In this document: positions 39,032 through 48,106 of the stretch, piece by piece | Position numbering within the stretch: the first letter of the stretch is position 1 | Layout of the letters: each line of letters starts with the position of its first letter | Origin: CBDATG01 sp965200145 | Lineage (GTDB): Bacteria > Chloroflexota > Dehalococcoidia > Lucifugimonadales > Lucifugimonadaceae | Assembly: GCA_965200145.1 (NCBI GenBank) | Contig: CBDATG010000003.1 | Span: 846,979-910,978 of the forward strand | Direction of reading: 5' to 3' | DNA length: 64,000 nt | Notes under the pieces: generated by a model | Told to the model about the DNA's origin: nothing | Database searches by the model: none | The model's input: the letters and a program-made list of their open reading frames with translations, nothing else | Made by a program: the position numbers and the translations under genes

Positions 39032-40867
39032 GTCAAGGCTCCGTGCGGCAGATTGTGCAGATAGCTGCTCTATCACCTCTTGCAGCAGCTTCGCGCCCAG
39101 GTTGCCGCCCGCGCGTGTCCGCACTGACACCGTGCCAGACTCTGCCTCACGGTCTCCGGCTACCAGCATGTAGTTGACCTTCTGCAGCTGGGCATCGCGT
39201 ATCTTGGCGTTCATGCGCTCGCTGGCGTCGTTCACCGTCGCACGCAGCCCATGGTCAGACAGCTGCGCTGCCACTGTTGCCGCATACTCATTGTGCCGGT
39301 CTGCAATCGGTATCACGACGGCTTGTGTCGGTGCGAGCCATAGCGGTAGGTTACCCGCCAGGTGCTCGATCAGCACGCCCATGAAACGCTCCAGCGAACC
39401 CAGCATGGCGCGGTGGATCATTACCGGTCTGTCCCGCGCGCCGTCGGCATTGACATACTCCAGGTCGAACCGCTCTGGCTGGTTGAAATCGATCTGCACA
39501 GTACCGAGCTGCCACTCCCTGCCCAGAGCATCCGGCACGAAGATATCGATCTTCGGCCCGTAGAACGCGCCCTCGCCGGGTGCCAGCTCGAAGTGGTCGC
39601 CGCGCGATTCCAACACCGACTGCAAAGCCGACTCTGCCCTGTCCCATGCCGCATCGGAACCGACGCGCTTGTCGGGACGCAACGACAACACGTAGCGTTG
39701 GGCGTCGAAGCCGAACACATCGTAGCTCTCGGACAACATGTTGATGAAGCCGTTCACCTCGTCTGCCACCTGATCAGGAGTGCAGAAGATGTGCGCGTCG
39801 TCCTGCGAGAAGGAACGCACGCGAGTCAAACCCTGCGTGACTCCCGACAGCTCGTAACGATGCAGCCTGCCGAAATCCGCATATCTGATCGGCAGATCGC
39901 GGTAAGAGTGCAACGACTGGCGATACATCACGGCGTGCGACGGGCAGTTCATCGGCTTGATGCCATACTCCTGCTCATCGATCTGGAGCATGTACATGCT
40001 GTCGATGTAGTTGTCGTAATGCCCGGAGGTCTTGAACAGGTCGGTCTTGAACATCTGCGGCGTGATGACCTCGTCGTAACCGTAGCGGCCGTAGAGCTCC
40101 CTGACATACTCGACGAGCGCGTTGTAGACGAATGCGCCTTTGGGCAGGAAGAACGGATTGGATGGCGCAACAGGATCGAAGAAGTAGAGGCCCATGCGCG
40201 AACCGAGGCGGCGATGGTCTCGCCGCTCTGCCTCTTCACGCCGCTTGAGGTAATCGCGCATAGCCTCGCGAGACTCCCAAGCCGTGCCGTAGATGCGCTG
40301 CAACATGGGGTTCGCTTCACTGCCACGCCAGTATGCCCCGGCGGTAGAGAGCAGTTTGAATGCCCTGATCTCGCCCGTGGACTCGACGTGCCCTCCGCGG
40401 CAGAGGTCCTCAAACCCGCCGTCAGAGTGGCTACAGAACGTCACACGCTCGCCGTCAGGGATGCCGTCGAGAATCTCCAGCTTGTATGGGTTGTCCGCCA
40501 CTAGTGCGCGCGCCGCGTCGCGCTCAACCTCACGCTCAACGAACGCGGTGTTGGCACGTATGGAGGCGCGCATCTCGTCCTCGATCTCGGCAAGGTCGTC
40601 AGGAGTGAACGGCTGCGGCACATCGAAGTCGTAGTAGAAGCCATCCCGTATGGGCGGTCCGATCGTCAGCTTGGCGTCGGGGATGCGCTTGAGCACGGCT
40701 TCGGCAAGCACATGTGCGGCAGAGTGCCGAATAGCGTTGCGCCGCGTCTCTTGCTCGGCGGGAGACAGGTCGCGGAAGCGGGTGCGCTTAGACGACCGCT
40801 CTTGGGAATGCGATTGCTCGCTAGTTTGCGGTGAAGGTGGTGAATGTGATGGTGCTGGTGCTGGCAT
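39014..40867 (-). CDS. thrS: Threonyl-tRNA synthetase lacking the TGS domain
   Basis: 617 residues, charges tRNA-Thr with threonine. The editing domain is present (HSAAH at 48-52 and DLCRGGH), as is the class II catalytic core with KPMNCPSH, FGRLHRYELSG and VRSFSQDDAHIFC supplying the zinc and motif residues, and the anticodon-binding domain (VVIPIADRHNEYA). The N-terminal TGS domain of most bacterial enzymes (about 60 residues) is missing; the protein begins with a Ser/Pro-rich stretch instead. The last residues NSHE and the stop come from GGATA copy 6. No other ribosomal or tRNA gene is adjacent. Confidence 0.95.
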   Translation of the reverse strand: MPAPAPSHSPPSPQTSEQSHSQERSSKRTRFRDLSPAEQETRRNAIRHSAAHVLAEAVLKRIPDAKLTIGPPIRDGFYYDFDVPQPFTPDDLAEIEDEMRASIRANTAFVEREVERDAARALVADNPYKLEILDGIPDGERVTFCSHSDGGFEDLCRGGHVESTGEIRAFKLLSTAGAYWRGSEANPMLQRIYGTAWESREAMRDYLKRREEAERRDHRRLGSRMGLYFFDPVAPSNPFFLPKGAFVYNALVEYVRELYGRYGYDEVITPQMFKTDLFKTSGHYDNYIDSMYMLQIDEQEYGIKPMNCPSHAVMYRQSLHSYRDLPIRYADFGRLHRYELSGVTQGLTRVRSFSQDDAHIFCTPDQVADEVNGFINMLSESYDVFGFDAQRYVLSLRPDKRVGSDAAWDRAESALQSVLESRGDHFELAPGEGAFYGPKIDIFVPDALGREWQLGTVQIDFNQPERFDLEYVNADGARDRPVMIHRAMLGSLERFMGVLIEHLAGNLPLWLAPTQAVVIPIADRHNEYAATVAAQLSDHGLRATVNDASERMNAKIRDAQLQKVNYMLVAGDREAESGTVSVRTRAGGNLGAKLLQEVIEQLSAQSAARSLDRNSHE

Positions 40868-41073
40868 GCTGTAGCCTCAAGGAGTGTAAGAATGCAGAGC
40901 CGCGCGCAGATGCGTCACGGCAAGCTGTAAAGGTCAGGCGCGGCAGGCAGGCGTTGCGGCCAGCTACCGCGCCATCGCCGTAGCGGTCCGGCGCCACGGC
41001 GGGTCGCACTCCAGCGGAGGTGGCACGGGTATGGGTATGGGGACGCGGTGGGGCATGGGGTGTGTGAGTGTTG

Positions 41074-41102
41074 TTGACTATGTTAGCAGACTGTTGTAGA
41101 AT
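41074..41102 (+). promoter_or_regulatory. Sigma70-type promoter of the DUF262 operon
   Basis: TTGACT, exactly 17 bases, then TAGAAT, 46 bases before the ATG of the DUF262 gene. It is one of the best consensus matches in the window and lies in the 281-base divergent spacer with thrS, which otherwise holds nothing I recognise. Confidence 0.55.
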
Positions 41103-41148
41103 GAGGCATCACATACTTTGACAACTTACCGTCCGCTAGATTCTTCCG

Positions 41149-42312
41149 ATGCTCACTACTGACAACGCCCCGGTCCAAACCGATCAACCAGATGAAGACC
41201 CGTTCGAGGCGGAAGAGGGGTTGGAAGAAGAGCGCGAGCCAACAGAACGCGCGACGGATGAGATTGAAGCGCCGTTTGACCCTGACTCGATCCGGATCCG
41301 GAACTACAGCTTGCCGGTCAGCACAATGCTTGATCGGATCCACGAAGGTGACGCTGACCTTCAGCCATCGTTCCAACGCAGGTTGGGGATCTGGACGCAC
41401 GGGAAAAAGAGCCGTTTGGTTGAATCGCTACTTCTGCGGATTCCGATCCCTGTCTTCTACGCCGCCGCGGACGAGCTTGACAGATGGTCGGTGGTTGACG
41501 GCATTCAACGACTTTCAACGCTCGACGGCTACGTCAAAAATGAGTACCCGCTACGCGGCTTAGAGTACCTGCAAGCCTACGAAGGGAAGCTCTTCGATGA
41601 GCTACCTCGCCACTTTCAGCGACGCATCTTGGAAACCCAGCTCGTCGTTAACGTTATAGAGCGAGGTACTCCTGAGGAGGTCATGTTCAACATCTTTCTC
41701 AGGATTAACACGGGTGGGACGCCGCTGAGCGCACAGGAAATCCGACATGCAGTCAATCCCGGTCCAGCACGCGGATTCCTGAAAGACGTAGCGGAGTCTG
41801 ATGAGTTTTTGGTAGCAACGAATGGGTCTGTGAACCAACGTCGTATGGCCGACAGGGAATTGGTGCTCAGATTCATGGCATTCTTCGCGGCGGGAGTCGG
41901 CCACTACAGGACCGGAAACATGGATGCCTTCCTTGGACATGCGATGAGACGGTTGAACGGTGCGGACGAATCAGAACGCGAGGATTTGAAGCATTTCTTC
42001 TTCAAGGCGATGCGCGCGTCTCGCCAACTGTTTGGAGATGAAGCGTTTCGCAAACCGAAGAGGGAGGGAGGCAATCGAAGACCGATTAATCGAGCGCTCT
42101 TTGAGACTTGGAGTTTCCATCTCGCGTTGTGTACTCCTAAAGAAATGGAGCTACTTGTCGGTCGGGAATCGGAACTGAGGTCGGGATTCTACGACCTATG
42201 CCAGGATCGAGAGTTTGACGCATCAATCTCGTGGGCAACTGGTTCAGTGGATCGCGTTCGGAAGCGGTTCAAGGCTATCGACGAACTAATCGCGGGGTTC
42301 ATTGCATGCTGA
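41149..42312 (+). CDS. DUF262 (ParB/GmrS-like nuclease) protein
   Basis: 387 residues. After an acidic disordered head (1-45) comes a DUF262 domain: LQPSFQRRLGIWTHGKKSRL, LLRIPIPVFYA and DGIQRLSTL (117-125), the motif equivalent to DGQQRxTTL, which binds nucleotide or metal in the ParB/Srx-like fold. GmrS-type modification-dependent restriction enzymes and other phage-defence proteins share this domain. The C-terminal DUF1524 HNH domain of GmrD is absent, so a partner may supply nuclease activity. It overlaps the ATPase gene at ATGCTGA. Confidence 0.87.
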   Translation: MLTTDNAPVQTDQPDEDPFEAEEGLEEEREPTERATDEIEAPFDPDSIRIRNYSLPVSTMLDRIHEGDADLQPSFQRRLGIWTHGKKSRLVESLLLRIPIPVFYAAADELDRWSVVDGIQRLSTLDGYVKNEYPLRGLEYLQAYEGKLFDELPRHFQRRILETQLVVNVIERGTPEEVMFNIFLRINTGGTPLSAQEIRHAVNPGPARGFLKDVAESDEFLVATNGSVNQRRMADRELVLRFMAFFAAGVGHYRTGNMDAFLGHAMRRLNGADESEREDLKHFFFKAMRASRQLFGDEAFRKPKREGGNRRPINRALFETWSFHLALCTPKEMELLVGRESELRSGFYDLCQDREFDASISWATGSVDRVRKRFKAIDELIAGFIAC

Positions 42313-43457
42313 GCCAAGTTGAGTTATGGCACTTCAAGTGTTTTGAAAATCTGGTACTGGATTGTGCACAGCTAAATCTACTGTGTGGACTCAACGGTAC
42401 TGGCAAGAGTAGCGTAATCCAATCGCTGTTGCTATTGCGTCAGTCGGTTGAATCACGATCTTTGGCCCGAGGCAGGCTGGACCTAGTCGGTGAAAGGGTT
42501 GACCTTGGTACTGGTACCGACGTAATTCATGATGGTGATGTCGTCCCTTATGTACGCTTTCATCTGCACAGTACCGAAAGCGATTTCGAGTGGGAACTCG
42601 AATTTGAACATTCCACACCTGAAGTCGGCGTTTCCGCTAGCCATGACGGATTGTTTGCAACACTCCCAGGATCAGAAATCACAGACTTCCTACCCGATGG
42701 ATGGGATGAAATTCAACCATTCACCGGCCGGTTGGTTTATGTTTCGGCGGATCGGATCGGCCCGCGTTCCTCACATCCCCAATCGATGAACCGGGCTCTG
42801 ACTGGCGATTTTGGACGCACTGGAGAGTTCGCCCTGAACTATTTACATATGCGGCAACGCGATTCATGGTCCGGAACAGATCCACGGTGCGTGAACGGCC
42901 GCGATCAATTACTCATTGACGTAGTAGACCTTTGGTCACAGGAAATCAGCCCAGGTGCCCACCTAGACATGCGGAATGTCGAAGCAGCTGGTTTAATCAT
43001 CCCTGGCTTCAGCTTCGACCAACCGGGCGACGTACCTACTCGCCCATACCGCGCCACCAACGTAGGCTTCGGCCTGTCTTACACCCTTCCCGTCATACTT
43101 GCATTCCTATCCGAGCCCGGGACGCTCTGCCTAATAGAAAACCCCGAAGCACACCTTCATCCGCGCGGGCAGACGAAGCTGGGCGAGCTTGCAGCACGTG
43201 CGGCATCAGCGGGTGTGCAGATATTCGTAGAGACGCACAGCGACCACTTCATGGACGGTGTGCGCATCGCGGTCCGCGACGGTCTGATCAAGCCGGACGA
43301 CGTGACGTTCAACTACTTCCAGCGTGAAGGGAACACTGCGACGGTCACCTCACCGAAGATTGACAAGGACGGCAGGCTGTCGGAGTGGCCGGAGGGGTTC
43401 TTTGATCAGGCTGATGAGAATCTTGCGCGTCTCTTGGCTCCGAAGGACTTGAGATAG
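42306..43457 (+). CDS. DUF3696-type AAA ATPase (OLD/RecF-like)
   Basis: 383 residues of the ABC/SMC-like ATPase group. Walker A GLNGTGKS (28-35), Walker B with IENPEAHLHP (278 on) and the switch histidine ETHSDH (309-314) are all intact; the C-terminal region (DGRLSEWPEGFFDQADENL) matches DUF3696. Unlike OLD nucleases it has no TOPRIM domain. It starts inside the stop of the DUF262 gene, so the two are co-translated and probably form one complex in which the ATPase senses invading DNA. Confidence 0.87.
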   Translation: MLSQVELWHFKCFENLVLDCAQLNLLCGLNGTGKSSVIQSLLLLRQSVESRSLARGRLDLVGERVDLGTGTDVIHDGDVVPYVRFHLHSTESDFEWELEFEHSTPEVGVSASHDGLFATLPGSEITDFLPDGWDEIQPFTGRLVYVSADRIGPRSSHPQSMNRALTGDFGRTGEFALNYLHMRQRDSWSGTDPRCVNGRDQLLIDVVDLWSQEISPGAHLDMRNVEAAGLIIPGFSFDQPGDVPTRPYRATNVGFGLSYTLPVILAFLSEPGTLCLIENPEAHLHPRGQTKLGELAARAASAGVQIFVETHSDHFMDGVRIAVRDGLIKPDDVTFNYFQREGNTATVTSPKIDKDGRLSEWPEGFFDQADENLARLLAPKDLR

Positions 43458-43458
43458 T

Positions 43459-44428
43459 ATGCGAGAATGGGTCCTTAACCACTCCAGCGTCACTCCTGCC
43501 GATCGGCACGATGCGATTGCGTGGCTGAAAGAGCTAACAGGCGCAATGACCCAACTCTATCTGGCCAAGGTTGCAGGACATTCTCTTAGGTCATTCGTAC
43601 TGTTTGGCGACTTGGAATGTTCCGACGGTAGCTCGGTCCCGGACCCCCGCCATTGCATTCTTTGGCGCACGCATGTTTGAAGAGGCACGTTGGTGGCAAC
43701 GCATCCAAACCAAATACCCGGCCGATATCGGGCTACACGAAGATATTAAGGACAGATTGCGTACGTGCGAGGCCACCGGGTGCCAGCCAATTACAATGTC
43801 GCCGATTGATGGCGCGCCGTTGTTACTTTGTGCGTTCATTGATGGGGTAGCCTTGAGCTTTCCTTCAGACCAGCTTTGGCGACGCGACGAGTTAACTGTC
43901 CATTACGACGAGTTGGATGATGACGGCCGTATTCAACAACGGTCGGATCGTGTTGACAATCTCGGCGATGCATCTCATGTCCCATCCATACTCAAACGTC
44001 ACTTGGACGAAGTGAGGGATGTGAGCTCGTTTACGGAACTTTGGCAACACCGAAACAACGCGTATCCAGATCTGCTATTCGGACAAGACTTTGGTGCGTA
44101 TCTGAAACGGATCAATGGCGGTCTGTTGAGAAAAGTGGTGAGGACACTAGGAGTACTAAACGATTGCAGTAACCGTTGGAAGAGAATGGAAAGTGCTCTG
44201 CCACCGGACCCGTGGTCCAGCATTGTCCGTTCAGAGAGCGCGAGTGTCGAAGACGACCCATCGTTGCGCGAAGAACGCAGATTCAAGACTCATGATGGCA
44301 ATAGCGAACTTTTCATGCTACACACGAACATTACCAAAGGCGACCGTCTTCACCTCCGCATCGTCGCCTCAGAGCGCCTAGTCGAAATCGGACATATTGG
44401 TCCGCACTTGCCGACCAAGAAGTACTAA
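43459..44428 (+). CDS. Third gene of the DUF262/ATPase operon, interrupted by one-base frameshift
   Basis: Starts one base after the ATPase stop. The first 61 codons (MREWVLNHSSVTPADRHDAI onward) run to a C5 tract at 43644-43648; the homologous continuation is in the next frame (AIAFFGARMFEEARWWQRI to the end at 44428). Deleting one C gives a smooth protein of 322 residues: DPAIAFFGARMFEE. It has no motif I recognise; there are conserved-looking Trp/Arg clusters, a WQHRNNAYPDLLFGQDF segment and a basic C-terminus. Its place at the end of the operon suggests an effector or target-recognition role in a putative defence system. Confidence 0.7.
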
Positions 44429-44645
44429 GCTGCCACCACATCGCCGCTAGCCCTCCGACCAAACCTGCCTCCGGACAGGCGACCCAACGCGCCTTCCGCT
44501 GCTCCGTGCGCCTGTCCCATACCCCGCATCACTCCGCCTACCGTTCCTGCTGCATTACCCACGAGCGCGCCAACACATGTCCCGCTATGCCTCCAGCTGT
44601 CCGCGCCACATACTATGCATGGTGCGCTACTGTCGGCACACGGGC
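44425..44645 (-). pseudogene. Decayed copy of the membrane-HNH gene's 3' end
   Basis: Translates as VGNAAGTVGGVMRGMGQAHG then AAEGALGRLSGG, matching the C-terminus of the protein at 48107-49171, in the same orientation. The DNA match spans about 200 bases with two internal deletions and continues to GCATGGTGCGCTA. No HNH part remains. It lies directly after the cytosine methyltransferase gene's 3' end, so that gene and the GHKL-nuclease are bracketed by direct repeats. Confidence 0.7.
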
Positions 44646-44675
44646 CGATGTATATCGTGAGACTCCAGATGGTCG

Positions 44676-46046
44676 TCAAGATGCCGCCATCAACCTGTCT
44701 GGGAGTCGTCGGAAATCACCGTCCAGCAGTGATTTCAATACCAGTCCATGCTGATAGGTGAAGTAAGGCGGGAACGCTTCGCCTGCGAGCTTCCTGACCA
44801 GGTACTTCCTTCCGCTTTCAATCGCGTGTGACCAATCAAAGGCTCGGGGGATCGTCTGAAGGTCAGCACACTCCAACGGGCTCAAGACTCGGTGCTCCCA
44901 GGGGTGTATCTTGAAATCGCTCCCGACATGGCTGGTGTTCGTCGTGATCGTGTATGCCGGACGGTCGGACTTCATCCTGCGATAGCTCGACTTGAATCCC
45001 TTGACCAGTGAGGGTATGCCATCACGCAATACGAATGGTCGGTTGCTCATTACGCCGCCGCAGTCTGGACACTCGACCGTACCGACCTCAACACCGGTTA
45101 CACCGCAATTCGGGCAGCGGTCATTCTCGTACGCGCTCCGGCCGCTGTGCGGCGGAATCTCGCTTATCTGGAGATACCGAGCCTCTCCGTAAACCGGCAC
45201 GTAGTGCAGTGGATGGTCACCAGTAGCCGTCTGTTTGCTTTGCGAGTCCAACTGCTGATGGTCGAGAGATCGGAGATACTCTTCAATGCTTACCCACGGT
45301 TGGAGGCCGCCAGTCGGGTGCTCCGCATGTGTCGGACTGGGCCACGGCAACAATCCTTGCTCTAGCAACACCCGCAAGCTCGGTTCATCGCGGCGCACCG
45401 CGACCATGAGGCCTCGCCGACGTATCTGCGGCACACCGTAATCAGCGACATTCACGACACCCTTGAACCAGTGGTAATCCGGGAGTCCGTCGCGAAGAAG
45501 GTCCATCACCAAGCGTCTGCGTCCTTCGCGGCGGACTGTCAGAGTGAGTATCTGTCGCACGTTCTCGCAGACGATCATACGCGGACGCAACGCCTTAGCG
45601 TAGGCGATGACTTCTAGTATCAAGCCGTTCTTTTCGTCTAACGCGTCGGCTTTCGGGGTAGCCCGCTTACCCCGGCTGGGGTTCGAGCTGCTCATACCCT
45701 GGCACGGGGGAGTGGCGATCAGTACATCGGTCCGGTCCCCGCTGGGGTCCCGCAGGTCCGCCACATCGGCCAAGCAATCGCGAACATCGGCGACGAACCA
45801 AGCTGAGTCTGGGAAGTTGACCTGCCCGGCAGCAGCGCGATCGGGATCGATCTCGACTTGGGCGAGTACCTTGAACCCGGATCGTGCGTAGCCGAGGTCA
45901 GCGACGCCTGCGCCTGAGAAGATAGATACGGACGTTGAGCATCGGCCGACGAGACGACGCGTTTCCGAGCGACTAACGAACGCCAATAGTTGTCGAAACG
46001 CTTCACCCGTTCTTACCACGGCTGAACACCCTGAGCTAGAGGTCAC
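44676..46046 (-). CDS. DNA cytosine-5 methyltransferase with zinc-ribbon recognition region
   Basis: 456 residues. Motif I SIFSGAGVADLGY (FSGAG 43-47), catalytic C115 in ATPPCQGMS, ENV 161-163 and the QIRRRG motif VIII are intact, so it should make 5-methylcytosine. The recognition region contains a four-cysteine zinc ribbon (C311, C314, C326, C329), less usual in this family. The C-terminal motif is HRVLSPLECADLQTIP. Only 18 bases separate it from the GHKL-nuclease gene upstream, consistent with one transcript and with the methyl mark protecting self-DNA. The start is GTG. Confidence 0.93.
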   Translation of the reverse strand: MTSSSGCSAVVRTGEAFRQLLAFVSRSETRRLVGRCSTSVSIFSGAGVADLGYARSGFKVLAQVEIDPDRAAAGQVNFPDSAWFVADVRDCLADVADLRDPSGDRTDVLIATPPCQGMSSSNPSRGKRATPKADALDEKNGLILEVIAYAKALRPRMIVCENVRQILTLTVRREGRRRLVMDLLRDGLPDYHWFKGVVNVADYGVPQIRRRGLMVAVRRDEPSLRVLLEQGLLPWPSPTHAEHPTGGLQPWVSIEEYLRSLDHQQLDSQSKQTATGDHPLHYVPVYGEARYLQISEIPPHSGRSAYENDRCPNCGVTGVEVGTVECPDCGGVMSNRPFVLRDGIPSLVKGFKSSYRRMKSDRPAYTITTNTSHVGSDFKIHPWEHRVLSPLECADLQTIPRAFDWSHAIESGRKYLVRKLAGEAFPPYFTYQHGLVLKSLLDGDFRRLPDRLMAAS

Positions 46047-46064
46047 ATATCAACGGATAGACGT

Positions 46065-48008
46065 TCACCCTGACTTCTTGGCCGTTGATGCCGCATCGGA
46101 GACCGCAAGCCAACCAGTATGCAGGCGTTTCGTGGTTTCGATCAGCGCGCTCCATGTGCTGAATTTAAGCGACACTACTTCTGATGTCTCCAAGCTTGCA
46201 CGGAGCCTGTCAGCTTTCTTGGTGTACCGATCGGCGATCATCAGTCCGGTAACCCTTGGCCTTTGGGTGCCGAGTCGATAATGGTCGTCAACAGCGAGAA
46301 CGTAGTCATGAAACTTATTGAGATGGCGTTCGTTAGCGGCGTATGGCTCGCCGCTCGATGATCTCGATCGTTTGATCTCGACAACCATTACTTCGTCGAC
46401 CCCTGCCGGCGGTTTTGGCTGAAGCGCGAACAAGAAATCCAAACGCGAGCCAGACTCGTCGATGTCCGGCTCCCACTGGAAATTAATCTCGCGGAGATCC
46501 ACTTCATCCCCTAGTAAACTCAACCTCGGATCAATCAACCAGGGAAAGTCCTTAATGATACCGTGAATTTCTGGGACTTCTTTGGCACCTGAATTAACGG
46601 CCTTTTCAAGTCGTTCGATGGTCTTAAGACGTGCTTGGACGACTGTGAATGTCCGGCGAGCGTCGATCAACGAGAATTCACGTACTAAGTTCCAGAAGCG
46701 AGGTTGGAACTGGTTTGCCTCCTCACTCACTTTCTGAATCAATTCACGAACGGCCTTGTCTTTGTGGCTGTTAATGACCTCAACCATGAAAGCTCGAATA
46801 TCAGCGGGGTCGGGATCACCGATTTTGGCGGCATTTTTGGCGATGTTCATGAGAATCCGTCGCTCGGTCGGTGTAAAATCCTCTAGTAGTTCTGATACTT
46901 CTCGATCTTTAGGCAGGTCATCAACCTCTTGTCGGCGCGCTTTGACGCGCTGAGCCAACGCCCATTCTATTCGATTGCTCCCCCATTCGAGCAGTCCACT
47001 GACACGTTCGTCCTCCAACTGGAGCTGGTCGCGATTCGTCTGCACAAGGTCGTCTTCGACGTCAACCCCCGTGTCCAACCAATCAGCAACTACCTCACCG
47101 ACGAGGTACTCTTGTCCTAGTTGCCCTAGAACTCCGCCCGAACGACCGAACATGAACGGACGCTGTAGCATCTTGCCCCGGGCTATCACCGAAACGCCAC
47201 GTAGGTCTTCATGCTCTAGTGGCTTGGGTGTAAATCCGATCCACCAGCGCACGGTCTTGTCTGGCGCAATCTCTTCAATCCCCCAACCGAACTCGTCAAC
47301 CGTCACGCCATCCGTCGCCGGATCTTGGTCCTTAGGATACCTAAATTCAAGGTCCATATCGAAGCGTTCCAGAGCCTCCCCGTTGATGTGGACTGTCATT
47401 TCGTGTCGATCAATCGCGAATCTCCTAGACATTGACCTGATGAATCGTGTCTGTGACATTGCCCGCTTGACGCGCAGATTTAGTAATCGGATCAAGGTTC
47501 CGCTGTCTAGTTGGTTATCATACGGGTCCGTTAGCGGTTTATCGACGGGAAGTTCCTCTACCTCACAGTCCTCGCCGGGGTCTGATTCTCGGATTTTGTT
47601 GTAATCCAGTTCGAACAACGTTGGTTCGGCCGATTTTACCAAAGTTAGGCATCGCAGTCTCTCTGCTGTGCCGAATGCAGCTAGCTTACCGATGCCCTTT
47701 CTTCCGTGCAACGCGCGACCGCCTTGCGTCTTTTCACCGTCGATCGCTCTTCTTTTCCTGCCGACTTGTAAGTAGCGTTCCTGGGCTTGGGAACGTGTCA
47801 TCCCGTGGCCGTCGTCCAAGACAGTAATCTCGCTCTCCGGAGACCACCTCTCCCCCAACGGTATGGTTACCCATACGTTCTTGGCATCGGCATCCCACGC
47901 ATTGGAGACCAACTCAGCGACCGTAGCCGTCGCGGAAGGATAGAGTTGTGCTCCCAACTGTTCGACTAACGCACCTACGAATCGCAACTTCAGCGGCTCT
48001 TGGACCAT
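46065..48008 (-). CDS. GHKL ATPase fused to a PD-(D/E)xK nuclease domain (MORC/MutL-like)
   Basis: 647 residues. The N-terminus is a Bergerat-fold ATPase: AELVSNAWDADAK (N36, magnesium site), DDGHGM (65-70) and GRKGIGKLAAFG (102 on), as in MutL, Hsp90 and MORC. A helical middle follows, and the last 130 residues hold SRLDFLF (D524) and VEIKR (E544-x-K546), a PD-(D/E)xK arrangement close to DUF4263/Shedu-type nucleases. Prokaryotic GHKL proteins paired with cytosine methyltransferases are a known restriction context (the MORC-like group). It likely clamps DNA on ATP binding and cuts unmethylated sites. Ribosome site GGGGGAA precedes the ATG. Confidence 0.88.
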   Translation of the reverse strand: MVQEPLKLRFVGALVEQLGAQLYPSATATVAELVSNAWDADAKNVWVTIPLGERWSPESEITVLDDGHGMTRSQAQERYLQVGRKRRAIDGEKTQGGRALHGRKGIGKLAAFGTAERLRCLTLVKSAEPTLFELDYNKIRESDPGEDCEVEELPVDKPLTDPYDNQLDSGTLIRLLNLRVKRAMSQTRFIRSMSRRFAIDRHEMTVHINGEALERFDMDLEFRYPKDQDPATDGVTVDEFGWGIEEIAPDKTVRWWIGFTPKPLEHEDLRGVSVIARGKMLQRPFMFGRSGGVLGQLGQEYLVGEVVADWLDTGVDVEDDLVQTNRDQLQLEDERVSGLLEWGSNRIEWALAQRVKARRQEVDDLPKDREVSELLEDFTPTERRILMNIAKNAAKIGDPDPADIRAFMVEVINSHKDKAVRELIQKVSEEANQFQPRFWNLVREFSLIDARRTFTVVQARLKTIERLEKAVNSGAKEVPEIHGIIKDFPWLIDPRLSLLGDEVDLREINFQWEPDIDESGSRLDFLFALQPKPPAGVDEVMVVEIKRSRSSSGEPYAANERHLNKFHDYVLAVDDHYRLGTQRPRVTGLMIADRYTKKADRLRASLETSEVVSLKFSTWSALIETTKRLHTGWLAVSDAASTAKKSG

Positions 48009-48106
48009 CGATTCCCCCTTTGTTGGTCTAGGTCAACTTACCTGATATCATGTCGTAAGTATACCTGCTTAGGACGAGATGTCGCGGATTTCGCAGTCCA
48101 TGTTCC

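Noticed and set aside
40868..41148. T-box leader upstream of thrS
   Set aside because: A CCACCGCG-like string is present but no convincing specifier loop, T-box core and terminator could be lined up.
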